A DNA stretch of 64,000 bases from Gemmiger sp. An87 (GCF_002159185.1 NZ_NFHD01000005.1:82612-146611); one strand, 5' to 3'. Shown: positions 34,592 through 45,086, counted from the stretch's first letter. A program made the numbers and translations. Notes: generated by a model from the letters alone, not told the origin.

Positions 34592-34749
34592 GCTTACATT
34601 TAAACAGGTAAGGGCGGCCGCTCTGGTGCCGCCAACTGCCGGATTCAATGAAGGCAACATCGATCGAAATGCTATCCAAACGGAGAGGTCATGTTGGCAT
34701 CCAAGTTACTCACGATGTCAACCAATAACCTTATAGGAGGAAAAGAAAA

Positions 34750-35382
34750 ATGCAAAAAGGTATCATCGGCAAAAAGCTGGGCATGACTCAACTGTTCGAT
34801 GAGAACGGCAAGGTCGTTCCCGTAACCGTCATCGAGGCTGGTCCCTGCACCGTAGTGCAGAAGAAGACCGTTGAGAGCGACGGCTATCAGGCAGTTCAGC
34901 TGGGCTTCGGCGAAGTTTCCGCTAAGCGCGTAAACAAGCCCGCCAAGGGCCACTTCGCTAAGGCGGACGTTGCTCCCAAGAAGACCCTGCGTGAGTTCCG
35001 CCTGGCGGATATCAGCGCCATGAACGTGGGCGATATCCTGAAGGCCGACGTGTTCGCTGCTGGCGACCACATCGACGTAGTTGGCGTAAGCAAAGGTAAG
35101 GGCTACGCCGGCACCATCAAGCGCTGGAACGGCCATCGCCTGCGCGAGAGCCACGGCACCGGCCCCGTTGCCCGTCATGCGGGTTCCATGGGCGCCTGCT
35201 CCACTCCCAGCCGCGTATTCAAGGGCAAGAAGCTGCCTGGCCACCTGGGCGCCGAGCGGGTTACCATCCAGAACCTGACCGTCGTCAAGGTAGACGCCGA
35301 AAATAATCTGATCGCTATCAAAGGCGCTGTTCCCGGCCCCAAGGGCGCTGTGGTTTGCATCAGCGATAGCGTGAAGGCGTAA
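34750..35382 (+). CDS. rplC: 50S ribosomal protein L3
   Basis: The protein has 210 residues and starts at ATG 34750 behind TAGGAGG. It begins [20 protein letters not shown]. The tip loop that reaches toward the peptidyl transferase centre is clear ([19 protein letters not shown], then KLPGHLGAE). L3 is an early 23S-binding assembly initiator. It is 14 bases from rplD. Confidence 0.98.
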   Translation: MQKGIIGKKLGMTQLFDENGKVVPVTVIEAGPCTVVQKKTVESDGYQAVQLGFGEVSAKRVNKPAKGHFAKADVAPKKTLREFRLADISAMNVGDILKADVFAAGDHIDVVGVSKGKGYAGTIKRWNGHRLRESHGTGPVARHAGSMGACSTPSRVFKGKKLPGHLGAERVTIQNLTVVKVDAENNLIAIKGAVPGPKGAVVCISDSVKA

Positions 35383-35396
35383 GGAGGGAAAGCACA

Positions 35397-36020
35397 ATGG
35401 CACAATTTGACGTTTTGGATATGAACGGCAAGAAAGTTTCCACCGTAGAGCTTTCCGACGCCGTGTTCGGTATCACCCCCAACGAGAAGGCTGTGCACGC
35501 CGCTGTGGTCAACTTCCTGGCCAACCAGCGTCAGGGCACTCAGAGCACCAAGACCCGCAGCGAGGTTCGCGGCGGCGGCCGTAAGCCCTGGCGTCAGAAG
35601 GGCACCGGTCATGCCCGTCAGGGTTCCATCCGCGCTCCCCAGTGGACTCACGGTGGCGTTGCTCTGGGCCCCAAGCCCCGCGATTACAGCTACCGCATCA
35701 ACCGCAAGGTTAAGCGTCTGGCCATCCTGAGCGCCCTGAGCGCCAAGGCTGCTGCCGGCGACATGATCCTGGTCGACAACCTGAGCGTTGCCGAGTACAA
35801 GACCAAGACCGTGGTCAACATGCTGAACGCCCTGGGCGTTAGCAAGAAGGCCCTGATCGTTACCCCCGAGGTCGAGGCTAAGCTCGTGAAGAGCGCCGCC
35901 AACATCCCCGGCGTGGTTACCACCGTGGCTACCAGCGTGAACACCTACGACGTTGTGAACGCCGACAAGTTCATCCTGAGCGTAGACGCGGCCAAGAAAC
36001 TTGAGGAGGTTCTGGGCTAA
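35397..36020 (+). CDS. rplD: 50S ribosomal protein L4
   Basis: The protein has 207 residues and starts at ATG 35397 behind GGAGGGAA. The long loop that lines the exit tunnel shows as GGGRKPWRQKGTGHARQGS. In some bacteria L4 represses the S10 operon and its leader; whether it acts on the structured leader here is open. It overlaps the rplW start by one base (TAATG). Confidence 0.98.
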   Translation: MAQFDVLDMNGKKVSTVELSDAVFGITPNEKAVHAAVVNFLANQRQGTQSTKTRSEVRGGGRKPWRQKGTGHARQGSIRAPQWTHGGVALGPKPRDYSYRINRKVKRLAILSALSAKAAAGDMILVDNLSVAEYKTKTVVNMLNALGVSKKALIVTPEVEAKLVKSAANIPGVVTTVATSVNTYDVVNADKFILSVDAAKKLEEVLG

Positions 36021-36313
36021 TGAAAACTGCACAAGACATCATCCTGGCTCCTGTCATTACCGAGAACTCTATGGCGGGCATTGCTTCCAAGAAGTACACC
36101 TTCAAGGTTGCCACCGATGCCAACAAGGTAGAGATCGCTAAGGCCGTTGAGAAGCTGTTCGGCGTCCAGGTCGAGAAGGTTAACACCATCAACGTGCGCG
36201 GCCGTTACCGCCGCCAGGGCATGCACGGCGGTTACACCGCCGCCAAGAAGAAGGCTGTTGTTACCCTGAAAGAGGGCAGCAAGGGCATCGAGTTCTTCGA
36301 GAGCATGGTATAA
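36020..36313 (+). CDS. rplW: 50S ribosomal protein L23
   Basis: The protein has 97 residues and starts at ATG 36020 with GAGGAGG upstream inside rplD. It opens MKTAQDIILAPVITENSMAG and has VNTINVRGRYRRQG. L23 lies at the tunnel exit and docks trigger factor and SRP. It is followed by a 98-base gap with two small hairpins before rplB. Confidence 0.98.
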   Translation: MKTAQDIILAPVITENSMAGIASKKYTFKVATDANKVEIAKAVEKLFGVQVEKVNTINVRGRYRRQGMHGGYTAAKKKAVVTLKEGSKGIEFFESMV

Positions 36314-36411
36314 GAGATCGTTTCAAACGATTTCTTCCAAGAGCCCGAGCAGGGCTCATGTATGGGGATATGACCCCGATAACAATTCATAAGTAACAAA
36401 GGAGAATAGCA

Positions 36412-37242
36412 ATGGCTATCAAGAAGTATAAGCCGACTACCCCGGGCCGCCGCGGTATGACTGTTACTGACTACAGCGTGCTGAGCAAAGTGGCCCCCGA
36501 GCGTAGCCTGCTGGAGCCCATGAAGAAGGCTTCCGGCCGCAACAACACCGGCCGCATCACCGTTCGCCATCACGGCGGCGGCAATCGCACCAAGTACCGT
36601 GTGATCGATTTCAAGCGCAACAAGTTTGATGTTCCCGCTACTGTAAAGACCCTGGAGTACGATCCCAACCGTTCTGCTCACATCGCTCTGGTTCAGTACG
36701 AGGACGGCGAGAAGCGTTACATCCTGGCTCCCGAAGGCCTGAAGGTTGGCGATGTGATCATGGCTGGCCCCAACGCCGACATCAAGCCCGGCAACGCTCT
36801 GCCCTTCGCCAACATCCCTGTTGGTACCATCATCCACAACATCGAGCTGTACCCCGGTAAGGGCGGCCAGCTGGTGCGCAGCGCCGGCAACATGGCTCAG
36901 CTGATGGCGAAAGAGAACGGCTACGCTCTGGTTCGTCTGCCCTCCGGCGAGATGCGCAACATCCCTCTGAACTGCATCGCTACCATCGGCCAGGTTGGCA
37001 ACGTGGATCACGAGAACGTGAACATCGGTAAGGCCGGCCGCAAGCGCCACATGGGTTGGCGTCCCACCGTTCGCGGTTCTGTTATGAACCCCTGCGATCA
37101 CCCCCACGGTGGTGGTGAGGGCAAGAGCCCCGTTGGCCGTCCCGGCCCTGTTACCCCCTGGGGCAAGCCTGCTATGGGTTACAAGACCCGCAAGCATCAC
37201 AACCGCTCTGACAAGTTCATTGTCAAGCGCGCGAACGGTTAA
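36412..37242 (+). CDS. rplB: 50S ribosomal protein L2
   Basis: The protein has 276 residues and starts at ATG 36412 behind AAGGAGA. The universally conserved [20 protein letters not shown] segment near the C-terminus contains the histidine close to the peptidyl transferase centre. L2 is needed for subunit association. Length and motifs are normal. Confidence 0.99.
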   Translation: MAIKKYKPTTPGRRGMTVTDYSVLSKVAPERSLLEPMKKASGRNNTGRITVRHHGGGNRTKYRVIDFKRNKFDVPATVKTLEYDPNRSAHIALVQYEDGEKRYILAPEGLKVGDVIMAGPNADIKPGNALPFANIPVGTIIHNIELYPGKGGQLVRSAGNMAQLMAKENGYALVRLPSGEMRNIPLNCIATIGQVGNVDHENVNIGKAGRKRHMGWRPTVRGSVMNPCDHPHGGGEGKSPVGRPGPVTPWGKPAMGYKTRKHHNRSDKFIVKRANG

Positions 37243-37257
37243 GAGAGGAGAACGAAC

Positions 37258-37530
37258 ATGGGTAGAAGTGTTAAGAAGGGACCTTATGTCCTGCCTGTTC
37301 TGCTGAAGCGCGTTCAGGAGATGAATGCCGCCGGTGAGAAGCGGGTTCTGAAGACCTGGAGCCGCTCCTCCACCATTTTCCCTGATTTTGTCGGTCACAC
37401 CTTCGCGGTGCACGACGGCCGCAAGCATGTGCCTGTGTATGTAACTGAGGATATGGTTGGTCACAAGCTGGGCGAGTTCGCCCCCACCCGTACCTTCAAG
37501 GGCCATGCCGGCTCTAAGACCGGTAAGTAA
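37258..37530 (+). CDS. rpsS: 30S ribosomal protein S19
   Basis: The protein has 90 residues and starts at ATG 37258 behind AGAGGAG. It reads [20 protein letters not shown] and ends [19 protein letters not shown], both typical. S19 pairs with S13 in the 30S head. It lies 15 bases after rplB. Confidence 0.98.
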   Translation: MGRSVKKGPYVLPVLLKRVQEMNAAGEKRVLKTWSRSSTIFPDFVGHTFAVHDGRKHVPVYVTEDMVGHKLGEFAPTRTFKGHAGSKTGK

Positions 37531-37550
37531 TTAAAAGGAGGAGTAAAGCA

Positions 37551-37886
37551 ATGGAAGCTAGGGCACATCTTAGATACGCCCGCATCAGCCCCCGGAAGGT
37601 TTCGGTTGTTCTGGATCTGATCCGCAACCAGCCTCTGGATAAGGCGCTGGCGATTCTGCAGTACACCCCGAAGGCCGCTTGCGAGCCCCTTCTGAAACTG
37701 GTGAAGTCTGCTGCCGCGAACGCGGAGAATAACCACAACATGGACAAGAACAGCCTGTATGTGGCCGAGTGCTTTGTTACCCCCGGCCCCACCCTGAAGC
37801 GCATTCGTCCCCGCGCCCAGGGCCGCGCTTACCGTGTGCTGAAGCGCACCAGCCATGTGACCGTGGTTCTGAAAGAGAAAGAGTAA
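37551..37886 (+). CDS. rplV: 50S ribosomal protein L22
   Basis: The protein has 111 residues and starts at ATG 37551 behind AAGGAGGAG. It begins [20 protein letters not shown] and has the tunnel hairpin near [21 protein letters not shown]22 lines the exit tunnel opposite L4; macrolide resistance changes usually fall in that hairpin, and nothing unusual is seen here. Confidence 0.98.
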   Translation: MEARAHLRYARISPRKVSVVLDLIRNQPLDKALAILQYTPKAACEPLLKLVKSAAANAENNHNMDKNSLYVAECFVTPGPTLKRIRPRAQGRAYRVLKRTSHVTVVLKEKE

Positions 37887-37899
37887 GGAGGTAAACACA

Positions 37900-38586
37900 A
37901 TGGGCCAGAAAGTCAATCCCCACGGCATTCGCGTGGGTGTAATCAAAGATTGGGACAGCCGCTGGTTTACTTCCAAGAAGGAATTCGGCGACACCCTGGT
38001 CGAGGACTACAAGATCCGTAAGACCCTGAAGAAGCAGCTCTTCGGCGCGGGTATCCCCAAGATCGAGATCGAGCGTACTGTGGACAATCAGTCCGGCGCT
38101 CCCAAGCTGAAGGTCAACATCTACTGCGCTAAGCCCGGTATGGTTATCGGCAAGGGCGGCAGCGAGATCACCAAGCTGCAGGAGCAGCTGGCTAAGATGA
38201 CCGGCAAGGCCGTCAACGTGAACATCGTTGAGGTCAAGAACATGGACACCAACGCTCAGCTGGTAGCTGAGAACATCGCTTCCCAGCTGGAGCGCCGCAT
38301 CGGCTTCCGCCGTGCGATGAAGCAGTGCATGGGCCGTGCGATGCAGCGTGGCGCCAAGGGCATCAAGACCCAGGTTTCCGGCCGTCTGGGCGGCGCGGAC
38401 ATTGCCCGCACCGAGAGCTACCACGAGGGCACCATTCCCCTGCAGACCCTGCGCGCCGACATCGACTACGGCTTCGCTGAGGCTGCTACCACCTACGGCC
38501 GCATCGGCGTTAAGGTGTGGATCTACAAGGGCGAGGTTCTGAAGGGTTCCAAGCCCGCATCCCGTAAAGAAGGAGGCAACAAGTAA
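37900..38586 (+). CDS. rpsC: 30S ribosomal protein S3
   Basis: The protein has 228 residues and starts at ATG 37900 behind AAGGAGG. It begins [20 protein letters not shown]. The KH domain GxxG loop reads VIGKGGSEI. With S4 and S5 it forms the mRNA entry channel. Its stop overlaps the rplP start by one base. Confidence 0.98.
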   Translation: MGQKVNPHGIRVGVIKDWDSRWFTSKKEFGDTLVEDYKIRKTLKKQLFGAGIPKIEIERTVDNQSGAPKLKVNIYCAKPGMVIGKGGSEITKLQEQLAKMTGKAVNVNIVEVKNMDTNAQLVAENIASQLERRIGFRRAMKQCMGRAMQRGAKGIKTQVSGRLGGADIARTESYHEGTIPLQTLRADIDYGFAEAATTYGRIGVKVWIYKGEVLKGSKPASRKEGGNK

Positions 38587-39023
38587 TGTTACTGCCTAAG
38601 CGCGTCAAATACCGCCGTGTGCATCGTGGTCGTATGACCGGTAAAGCCATGCGCGGCAACACTGTTAACCAGGGCCAGTATGGTCTTGTTGCTCTGGAGC
38701 CCGGCTGGATCGACTCCCGTCAGATCGAGGCCGCCCGTATCGCCATGACCCGTTACATCAAGCGTGGCGGTAAGGTTTGGATCAAGATCTTCCCCGATAA
38801 GCCCGTTACCGAGAAGCCCGCTGAGACCCGAATGGGTTCCGGTAAAGGCTCTCCCGAGTACTGGGTGGCCGTTGTGAAGCCCGGCCGCGTGCTGTTTGAG
38901 CTGGCCGACGTGAACGAGGAAGTCGCTCGCGAGGCTCTGCGCCTGGCTATGCACAAACTGCCTGTTAAGTGCAAGTTCGCTAAGCGCGAAGAGAATGTAG
39001 TAGAGGAGGGTGGCAACGCATGA
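38586..39023 (+). CDS. rplP: 50S ribosomal protein L16
   Basis: The protein has 145 residues and starts at ATG 38586 with GAAGGAGG upstream inside rpsC. It begins [20 protein letters not shown] and has [21 protein letters not shown]16 helps position tRNA in the A-site region and joins late in 50S assembly. Four-base overlap with rpmC. Confidence 0.98.
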   Translation: MLLPKRVKYRRVHRGRMTGKAMRGNTVNQGQYGLVALEPGWIDSRQIEAARIAMTRYIKRGGKVWIKIFPDKPVTEKPAETRMGSGKGSPEYWVAVVKPGRVLFELADVNEEVAREALRLAMHKLPVKCKFAKREENVVEEGGNA

Positions 39024-39205
39024 AAGCTGCAGAACTGCGCGGTATGTCCGCTGCTGACCTGAATAAGAAGCTGGCCGAGCTGAAGGAAGAGCTGTTCAAC
39101 CTGCGTTTTCAGCACGCCATCAACCAGCTGGAGAACCCCGGCCGCATCGAGACCGTTAAGCGCGACATCGCTCGTGTGCTGACTGTCCTGGCTGAGAAAG
39201 CGTAA
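39020..39205 (+). CDS. rpmC: 50S ribosomal protein L29
   Basis: The protein has 61 residues and starts at ATG 39020 in an ATGA overlap with rplP, with GAGGAGG upstream. It reads [20 protein letters not shown] and [17 protein letters not shown], the standard two-helix L29. It lies near the tunnel exit beside L23. Confidence 0.98.
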   Translation: MKAAELRGMSAADLNKKLAELKEELFNLRFQHAINQLENPGRIETVKRDIARVLTVLAEKA

Positions 39206-39218
39206 AGGAGGTTAAACG

Positions 39219-39473
39219 ATGGAACGCAATTTGAGAAAGACCCGTGTGGGCACCGTTGTGTCCGACAAGATGGATAAGACCATCGTGGTTGCCGTGAAAG
39301 ACAGCGTGCAGCACCCCCTTTACAAGAAGATCCTGAAGCGCACTGTTAAGTTCAAAGCCCACGACGAAAACAACGAGTGCGGCATTGGCGACCGTGTAAT
39401 GATCATGGAAACCCGCCCCCTGTCCAAGGACAAGCGCTGGCGCATGGTCAAAATCGTAGAGAAGGCGAAGTAA
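39219..39473 (+). CDS. rpsQ: 30S ribosomal protein S17
   Basis: The protein has 84 residues and starts at ATG 39219 behind AAGGAGG. It reads [20 protein letters not shown], then [20 protein letters not shown] and [18 protein letters not shown], a normal OB-fold S17. It is a primary 16S-binding protein. Confidence 0.98.
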   Translation: MERNLRKTRVGTVVSDKMDKTIVVAVKDSVQHPLYKKILKRTVKFKAHDENNECGIGDRVMIMETRPLSKDKRWRMVKIVEKAK

Positions 39474-39502
39474 GCCTGGTACTTTGAAAGGAGGATCTGG
39501 CA

Positions 39503-39871
39503 ATGGTTCAGATGCAAACTTATCTCAAAGTGGCCGACAACACCGGTGCCAAAGAGTTAATGTGCATTCGTGTGCTGGGCGGCTCCCGCAAGAGATACGC
39601 TAACATCGGTGACGTTGTGGTTGCTTCTGTTAAGAAGGCAGCTCCCGGCGGCACTGTGAAAAAAGGCGACGTGGTCAAGGCTGTGATCGTTCGCAGCAAG
39701 CAGGGCCTGCGTCGTGAGGACGGCAGCTACATCCGTTTCGACGAGAACGCTGCGGTCATCATCCGTGAAGACAAGAACCCGAGAGGCACCCGTATCTTTG
39801 GACCCGTTGCTCGCGAGCTGCGTGAGAACGGCTACCTGAAGATCTTGAGCCTGGCTCCGGAATCGCTGTAA
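39503..39871 (+). CDS. rplN: 50S ribosomal protein L14
   Basis: The protein has 122 residues and starts at ATG 39503 behind AAGGAGG. It begins [20 protein letters not shown] and ends [25 protein letters not shown], shown in part: [21 protein letters not shown]14 contributes to the subunit interface and is the target of the silencing factor RsfS. Confidence 0.98.
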   Translation: MVQMQTYLKVADNTGAKELMCIRVLGGSRKRYANIGDVVVASVKKAAPGGTVKKGDVVKAVIVRSKQGLRREDGSYIRFDENAAVIIREDKNPRGTRIFGPVARELRENGYLKILSLAPESL

Positions 39872-39884
39872 GGAGGTTTTAAGA

Positions 39885-40199
39885 ATGAACAATCTTCATG
39901 TTAAAACCGGCGACAATGTAATGATCATCAGCGGTAAAGACAAAGGCAAGACCGGCAAAGTGATCGCTGTTAGCCCCAAAGAGGGCAAGGTGATCGTTGA
40001 GGGTCTGAACATGGTCACCAAGCACGTGAAACCCCGCCGCCAGGGCGAGCAGGGCGGTATCGTGAAGGCCGAGGGTGCTATCTACGCCTGCAAGGTTATG
40101 CCGGTTTGCCCCAAGTGCGGCAAGGCCACCCGCGTGGCTCACGCTGCCAAGGATGGCAAGAATGTGCGCGTCTGCCGTAAGTGCGGCGCCGAGCTGTAA
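39885..40199 (+). CDS. rplX: 50S ribosomal protein L24 with C-terminal zinc ribbon
   Basis: The protein has 104 residues and starts at ATG 39885 behind TAAGGAGG. The KOW motif reads [20 protein letters not shown]. The C-terminus carries two CxxC pairs (CPKC and CRKC), a probable zinc ribbon. L24 initiates 50S assembly. The zinc-type form fits the other zinc-binding ribosomal proteins of this cluster (S14, L36). Confidence 0.98.
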   Translation: MNNLHVKTGDNVMIISGKDKGKTGKVIAVSPKEGKVIVEGLNMVTKHVKPRRQGEQGGIVKAEGAIYACKVMPVCPKCGKATRVAHAAKDGKNVRVCRKCGAEL

Positions 40200-40216
40200 G
40201 GAGGGAATACAACACA

Positions 40217-40756
<540 letters not shown>

Positions 40757-40770
40757 GGGAGGGTACGACT

Positions 40771-40956
40771 GTGGCAAAAACTTCTATGAAGATCAAGCAG
40801 CAGCGCGAGCCTAAGTTCTCCACCCGCGGTTACAACCGCTGCAAGATCTGTGGCCGTCCCCACGCCTACCTGCGCAAGTACGGTATCTGCCGTATCTGCT
40901 TCCGTGAGCTCGCTTACAAGGGCGAGATCCCCGGCGTGAAGAAAGCCAGCTGGTAA
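40771..40956 (+). CDS. rpsN: 30S ribosomal protein S14, zinc-binding type
   Basis: The protein has 61 residues and starts with GTG 40771 behind GGGAGGG. The zinc site is CKIC plus CRIC, and the end is [16 protein letters not shown]. This short zinc-type S14 is usual in Firmicutes. It is followed by a 160-base gap with a strong GC hairpin before rpsH. Confidence 0.98.
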   Translation: MAKTSMKIKQQREPKFSTRGYNRCKICGRPHAYLRKYGICRICFRELAYKGEIPGVKKASW

Positions 40957-40986
40957 ACACTGTTTTAAGCTGTGAGTTCCTTTGCG

Positions 40987-41022
40987 CTCCTCCCCGTGCC
41001 GGTTCGGCGCGGCGGGGGAGGC
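40987..41022 (+). other. GC-rich hairpin between rpsN and rpsH
   Basis: CTCCTCCCCGTGCCG pairs imperfectly with CGCGGCGGGGGAGG around a GTTCGG turn. There is no T tail. It may be an RNA processing or attenuation site that sets the ratio of upstream and downstream genes. Confidence 0.5.
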
Positions 41023-41116
41023 GGCAAGGGGTCTCACACTTAAATATATGTGAGGCGAATGCCTCGCAACTGTCCGAACAAAAACGAAACGAAGAACCTT
41101 AAAGGAGGTTAGTGGC

Positions 41117-41515
41117 ATGCACATTACTGATCCTATCGCGGACCTGCTCACCCGCATCCGCAACGCCAGCACTGCCAAACACCCTTCTGTAGACGTTCCC
41201 GCTTCCAACCTGAAAAAAGCGATCTGCCAGATTCTGGTTGACGAGGGCTACATCAAGAGTGTGCAGCTGATCGAAGACAACAAGCAGGGTACCCTGCGCC
41301 TGACCCTGAAGTATCAGGAGAACGGCACTCCCGTTATCGCCGGCCTGCGCCGTGTTTCCAAGCCCGGCCTGCGCATCTACACCAACTGCGAAGATATGCC
41401 CAAGGTCATGAAGGGCCTGGGCACCGCGATCATCTCCACCTCTAAGGGCGTTATGACCGATAAGGCTGCTCGCGCTGCCCACGTTGGCGGCGAAGTACTC
41501 GCCTTTGTGTGGTAA
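41117..41515 (+). CDS. rpsH: 30S ribosomal protein S8
   Basis: The protein has 132 residues and starts at ATG 41117 behind AAAGGAGG. It begins MHITDPIADLLTRIRNASTA and ends STSKGVMTDKAARAAHVGGE then VLAFVW. In E. coli S8 represses the spc operon by binding near rplE; no matching site was sought in detail here. Confidence 0.98.
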   Translation: MHITDPIADLLTRIRNASTAKHPSVDVPASNLKKAICQILVDEGYIKSVQLIEDNKQGTLRLTLKYQENGTPVIAGLRRVSKPGLRIYTNCEDMPKVMKGLGTAIISTSKGVMTDKAARAAHVGGEVLAFVW

Positions 41516-41533
41516 GAAAGGGGCAAAAAGACA

Positions 41534-42076
41534 ATGTCGAGAATTGGAAGAAAACCCATCGTCATTCCTGCGGGCGTTGAAGTGACCGTGAATGGCCACA
41601 ACGTTACCGTGAAGGGCCCCAAGGGCACCCTGAATTCCAACATCCATCCTCTGATGAACGTAACCGTCGAGAATGGTGAAGTGCTGGTGACCCGCCCCAA
41701 TGACGAGAAGCAGGCCCGCAGCCTGCACGGCCTGACCCGCACCAACATCAGCAACATGGTGGAAGGTGTTGTGAACGGCTTTGAGAAGAAGTTGGAGGTT
41801 CAGGGCGTTGGCTACCGTGTAGCCAAGCAGGGCAAGAGCCTGGTCATGAACCTGGGCTTCTCCCACCAGGTGATCGTCGATGAGACCGACGACATCAAGA
41901 TCGAAGCTCCCGATGCTAACACCATCATCATCAAGGGCATCGACAAACAGAAGGTCGGCCAGTTCGCGGCGGAAGTCCGCGAGAAACGTCCTCCCGAACC
42001 CTACAAGGGCAAGGGCATCCGCTATGCTGGTGAGCACATCATCCGCAAAGAGGGCAAGGCCGGCAAAGGCAAATAA
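41534..42076 (+). CDS. rplF: 50S ribosomal protein L6
   Basis: The protein has 180 residues and starts at ATG 41534 behind AAAGGGG. It begins MSRIGRKPIVIPAGVEVTVN and ends in the conserved PEPYKGKGIRYAGEHIIRKE. L6 lies near the factor-binding site of the 50S subunit. Confidence 0.98.
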   Translation: MSRIGRKPIVIPAGVEVTVNGHNVTVKGPKGTLNSNIHPLMNVTVENGEVLVTRPNDEKQARSLHGLTRTNISNMVEGVVNGFEKKLEVQGVGYRVAKQGKSLVMNLGFSHQVIVDETDDIKIEAPDANTIIIKGIDKQKVGQFAAEVREKRPPEPYKGKGIRYAGEHIIRKEGKAGKGK

Positions 42077-42094
42077 GGTAAGGAGTGAAAGACA

Positions 42095-42454
42095 ATGGTT
42101 AATAAGCCTGACAAGAACGAAGCTCGTCTTCGTCGTCACCGCCGCGTGCGCGGTAAGATCAGCGGCACCGCTGAGCGCCCCCGTCTGGATGTATTCCGCT
42201 CCTCCAAGCACATCTATGCCCAGATCATTGATGACGTTGCCGGCGTGACCCTGTGCAGCGCTTCCACTATGGAGAAGGGTTTTGAGGGCTTCGGCGGCAA
42301 CATCGAGGCTGCCAACAAGGTTGGCAAGATGATCGCCGAGAAGGCTCTGGAGAAGGGCATCAAGGTCGTAGTATTCGACCGCGGTGGCTTTGTATATCAC
42401 GGCCGCGTAAAAGCTTTGGCTGAGGGCGCTCGCGAGGGCGGCCTGGAGCTGTAA
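42095..42454 (+). CDS. rplR: 50S ribosomal protein L18
   Basis: The protein has 119 residues and starts at ATG 42095 behind TAAGGAG. It has [20 protein letters not shown] and ends [21 protein letters not shown]18 binds 5S rRNA together with L5. Confidence 0.98.
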   Translation: MVNKPDKNEARLRRHRRVRGKISGTAERPRLDVFRSSKHIYAQIIDDVAGVTLCSASTMEKGFEGFGGNIEAANKVGKMIAEKALEKGIKVVVFDRGGFVYHGRVKALAEGAREGGLEL

Positions 42455-42465
42455 GGAGGATACAC

Positions 42466-42966
42466 ATGCAGAGAAATAACGAGACCGGCAGTGAAATGCT
42501 GGAAAAGGTTGTTGCGATCAACCGCGTATCCAAAACCGTTAAGGGCGGCCGCATCTTCAAGTTCAGCGCTCTGGTAGTCGTTGGCGACGGCAAGGGCACC
42601 ATCGGTTTTGGCCTGGGTAAGGCTGGCGAGGTTCCCGAGGCAATCCGCAAGGGCATCGAGGACGCTAAGAAGAACATGCACACCATCGCCCTGAAGGGCA
42701 CCACCATTCCTCACGAGATCGTGGGCGAGTTCGGCGCCGGCCGCATTCTGATGCGTCCCGCCGCTCCCGGTACCGGTGTTATCGCCGGCGGCCCCGTGCG
42801 TGCGGTTCTGGAAGTTGCCGGCATTAAGGACATCCGTACCAAGTGCCTGCGTTCCAACAACCCCTGCAACGTGGTTACCGCCACTTTCGAAGGCCTGTGC
42901 CGTCTGGTAAGCGCTGAGGAAGTTGCTGCCAAGCGCGGTAAGACCGTGAAGGAAATCTTAGGTTAA
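42466..42966 (+). CDS. rpsE: 30S ribosomal protein S5
   Basis: The protein has 166 residues and starts at ATG 42466 behind AAGGAGG. The double-stranded RNA-binding fold reads [20 protein letters not shown] then [21 protein letters not shown]5 forms part of the mRNA entry channel and the proofreading interface with S4. Confidence 0.98.
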   Translation: MQRNNETGSEMLEKVVAINRVSKTVKGGRIFKFSALVVVGDGKGTIGFGLGKAGEVPEAIRKGIEDAKKNMHTIALKGTTIPHEIVGEFGAGRILMRPAAPGTGVIAGGPVRAVLEVAGIKDIRTKCLRSNNPCNVVTATFEGLCRLVSAEEVAAKRGKTVKEILG

Positions 42967-42980
42967 GGAGGCAGTCAACC

Positions 42981-43328
42981 ATGGCAGAGACCGAGAAGAA
43001 GGTAGTAGCCACCGAGGCTGCTGAGAAGAAGCCTGCAGCCAAGAAGACTGCGGCTAAGAAGACCACCACCGCCAAGAAGCCCGCTGCCAAGAAGGCTGAG
43101 GGTGAAAAGGCTCCCGCTAAGAAGGCTGCCTCCAAGAAGGCTGCCGCTGCTGCTACTGTTACCGTCAAGCTGGTTCGCAGCCTGTCCGGCCGCAGCGAGA
43201 AGCAGATCGCTACCGCTCTGAGCCTGGGTCTGAAGAAGATCGGCGACGTGACCGTTCAGCCCGACAACGCCCAGACCAACGGCAAGATCGCCAAGATCAG
43301 CCACATGGTAGCGGTGACCAAAGCGTAA
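42981..43328 (+). CDS. rpmD: 50S ribosomal protein L30 with lysine/alanine-rich N-terminal extension
   Basis: The protein has 115 residues and starts at ATG 42981 behind AAGGAGG. The L30 core, about 57 residues, begins near residue 59 (VTVKLVRSLSGRSEKQIATA) and ends in KISHMVAVTKA. The first 58 residues are almost only Lys, Ala, Thr and Glu in histone H1-like PAAKK and TAAKK repeats. Ordinary L30 is about 60 residues. The extension is in frame with normal ribosome-binding site and codon use, so it seems genuine. It may bind rRNA or nucleoid nonspecifically; this is inference. Confidence 0.95.
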   Translation: MAETEKKVVATEAAEKKPAAKKTAAKKTTTAKKPAAKKAEGEKAPAKKAASKKAAAAATVTVKLVRSLSGRSEKQIATALSLGLKKIGDVTVQPDNAQTNGKIAKISHMVAVTKA

Positions 43329-43348
43329 CAGCAAGGAGGTGCAAGCAA

Positions 43349-43789
43349 TTGAAGCTTCATGAATTACAGCCCGCTCAGGGCTCCAACACCGCTGCAAAGC
43401 GGAAGGGCCGCGGCCACGGCAGCGGCAACGGCAAGACCGCTGGCTACGGCCACAAGGGTCAGAAAGCTCGCTCCGGCGTCAAGAAGGCCGGTTTCGAAGG
43501 CGGCCAGATGCCCCTGCAGCGTCGTCTGCCCAAGCGCGGTTTCAACAACATCTTTGCCACCAAGTACGCCAACGTCAAGATCAGCGACCTGGAAGCGAAG
43601 TTCGAGGCCGGCAGCGTAGTGGATACCAAGGCTCTGGTAGAGGCTGGTATCATCAAAAAGTCTCTGGACGGCATCAAGGTCCTGGGCAACGGCGAGCTGA
43701 CCAAGGCTCTGACCGTTCAGGCCGCCGCCTTCACTGCTTCTGCTAAAGAGAAGATCGAAAAGGCAGGCGGAAAGGCCGAGGTGATCTAA
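43349..43789 (+). CDS. rplO: 50S ribosomal protein L15
   Basis: The protein has 146 residues and starts with TTG 43349 behind AAGGAGG. The glycine-rich RNA-binding N-terminus is clear (KRKGRGHGSGNGKTAGYGHK) with GFEGGQMPLQRRLPKRGFNN. The TTG start is supported by the ribosome-binding site and absence of another start nearby. It precedes secY by one base. Confidence 0.98.
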   Translation: MKLHELQPAQGSNTAAKRKGRGHGSGNGKTAGYGHKGQKARSGVKKAGFEGGQMPLQRRLPKRGFNNIFATKYANVKISDLEAKFEAGSVVDTKALVEAGIIKKSLDGIKVLGNGELTKALTVQAAAFTASAKEKIEKAGGKAEVI

Positions 43790-43790
43790 G

Positions 43791-45086
43791 GTGTTTGATA
43801 CGTTCCGGAATGCGTGGAAGATCCCTGAGCTGCGAAAAAAGCTTCTGTTCACCCTTCTGGTGATCGTGATCTTCCGGATTGGCTGCGTCATCACTGTGCC
43901 ATACATCAATCCGGAGGCGCTGCAGCTGTTCGCGGGCGGTTCCGGCAACATGCTGGACTACCTGAACATGATGAGCGGCGGTGCTTTGTCGCAGTGCGCG
44001 ATTTTCGCGTTGGGCGTTACTCCTTATATCAATGCCTCGATCATTATTCAGCTGCTGACTGTAGCCATCCCGGCTCTGGAGCGGCTGAGCAAAGAAGGCG
44101 AAGAGGGCCGGCGCAAGCTGACCCGCATCACCCGCTACACCGGCGCCGGCATCGCGCTGGTGATGAGCGTGGGCTACTATCTGGTTCTGCGCAGCTACAC
44201 CGGCGTGCTGGCCTACACCACCGGCTGGGAGGGCATCTTCTCCGCTGTGGTTATCGTGTTCAGCTTCACCGGCGGTGCGCAGCTGCTCACCTGGATGGGC
44301 GAGCAGATCGACTTTAAGGGCATTGGCAACGGCATCTCGCTGCTGATCTTCGCGGGTATCGTATCCCGCTGGGGCAACGTGATCACCACTGCCCGCACCA
44401 TGATCACCAACGCCATGAACGGCGAGATCAAGTACTTCATCCTGATCCCGCTGATCGTGATCCTGGCTCTGGCAGCTATCGTGTTCGTGGTCATCCTGAC
44501 CAACTCCGAGCGCCGCATCCCGGTGCAGTATGCAAAGCGTGTTGTGGGCCGTAAGATGTATGGCGGTCAGTCCAGCCACATCCCCCTGAAGGTGAACATG
44601 AGCGGCGTTATGCCCATCATCTTCGCCAGCGCCCTGCTGAGCATCCCCGGCACCATCGCCAGCTTTATCCAGACGGACAGCCCCATCTGGCAAGGCTTCT
44701 TCAGCGTGTTCAACTACAACAGCCTGCTGTACGCGGTGCTGTACCTGCTGCTGATCCTGGCCTTTAACTACTTCTATGTGGCCATTCAGTACAACCCCGT
44801 TGAGATTGCCAACAACCTGCGCAAGAACAACGGTGCCATCCCCGGCATCCGTCCGGGCAAACCCACCAGCGACTTCATCACCAAGTGCCTGTCCAAGATC
44901 ACCTTTGTAGGTGCGATCTTCCTGGGTATCATCGCCGTCATGCCCATCATCCTGGGCAACGTTGCCGGCATGAACATTCAGCTGGGCGGTACCAGCCTGC
45001 TGATCGTTGTGGGCGTGGCTCTGGATACCGGCCGCAGCATGGAAAGCTACATGCTGATGCGCCATCACAAGGGCTTCTTAGAGTAA
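43791..45086 (+). CDS. secY: Protein translocase subunit SecY
   Basis: The protein has 431 residues and starts with GTG 43791 directly after rplO; the upstream GAGG lies inside rplO. There are ten membrane segments, with an N-terminal RNAWKIPELRKKLLFTLLVI, the YINASIIIQLLTVAIPALER helix and the cytoplasmic loop ERRIPVQYAKR used for SecA and ribosome contact. It forms the protein-conducting channel with SecE and SecG. Confidence 0.98.
   Translation: MFDTFRNAWKIPELRKKLLFTLLVIVIFRIGCVITVPYINPEALQLFAGGSGNMLDYLNMMSGGALSQCAIFALGVTPYINASIIIQLLTVAIPALERLSKEGEEGRRKLTRITRYTGAGIALVMSVGYYLVLRSYTGVLAYTTGWEGIFSAVVIVFSFTGGAQLLTWMGEQIDFKGIGNGISLLIFAGIVSRWGNVITTARTMITNAMNGEIKYFILIPLIVILALAAIVFVVILTNSERRIPVQYAKRVVGRKMYGGQSSHIPLKVNMSGVMPIIFASALLSIPGTIASFIQTDSPIWQGFFSVFNYNSLLYAVLYLLLILAFNYFYVAIQYNPVEIANNLRKNNGAIPGIRPGKPTSDFITKCLSKITFVGAIFLGIIAVMPIILGNVAGMNIQLGGTSLLIVVGVALDTGRSMESYMLMRHHKGFLE

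Noticed and set aside
34592..34749. Small gene between rpsJ and rplC
   Set aside because: No frame with a ribosome-binding site and sensible composition; treated as untranslated spacer in the operon.
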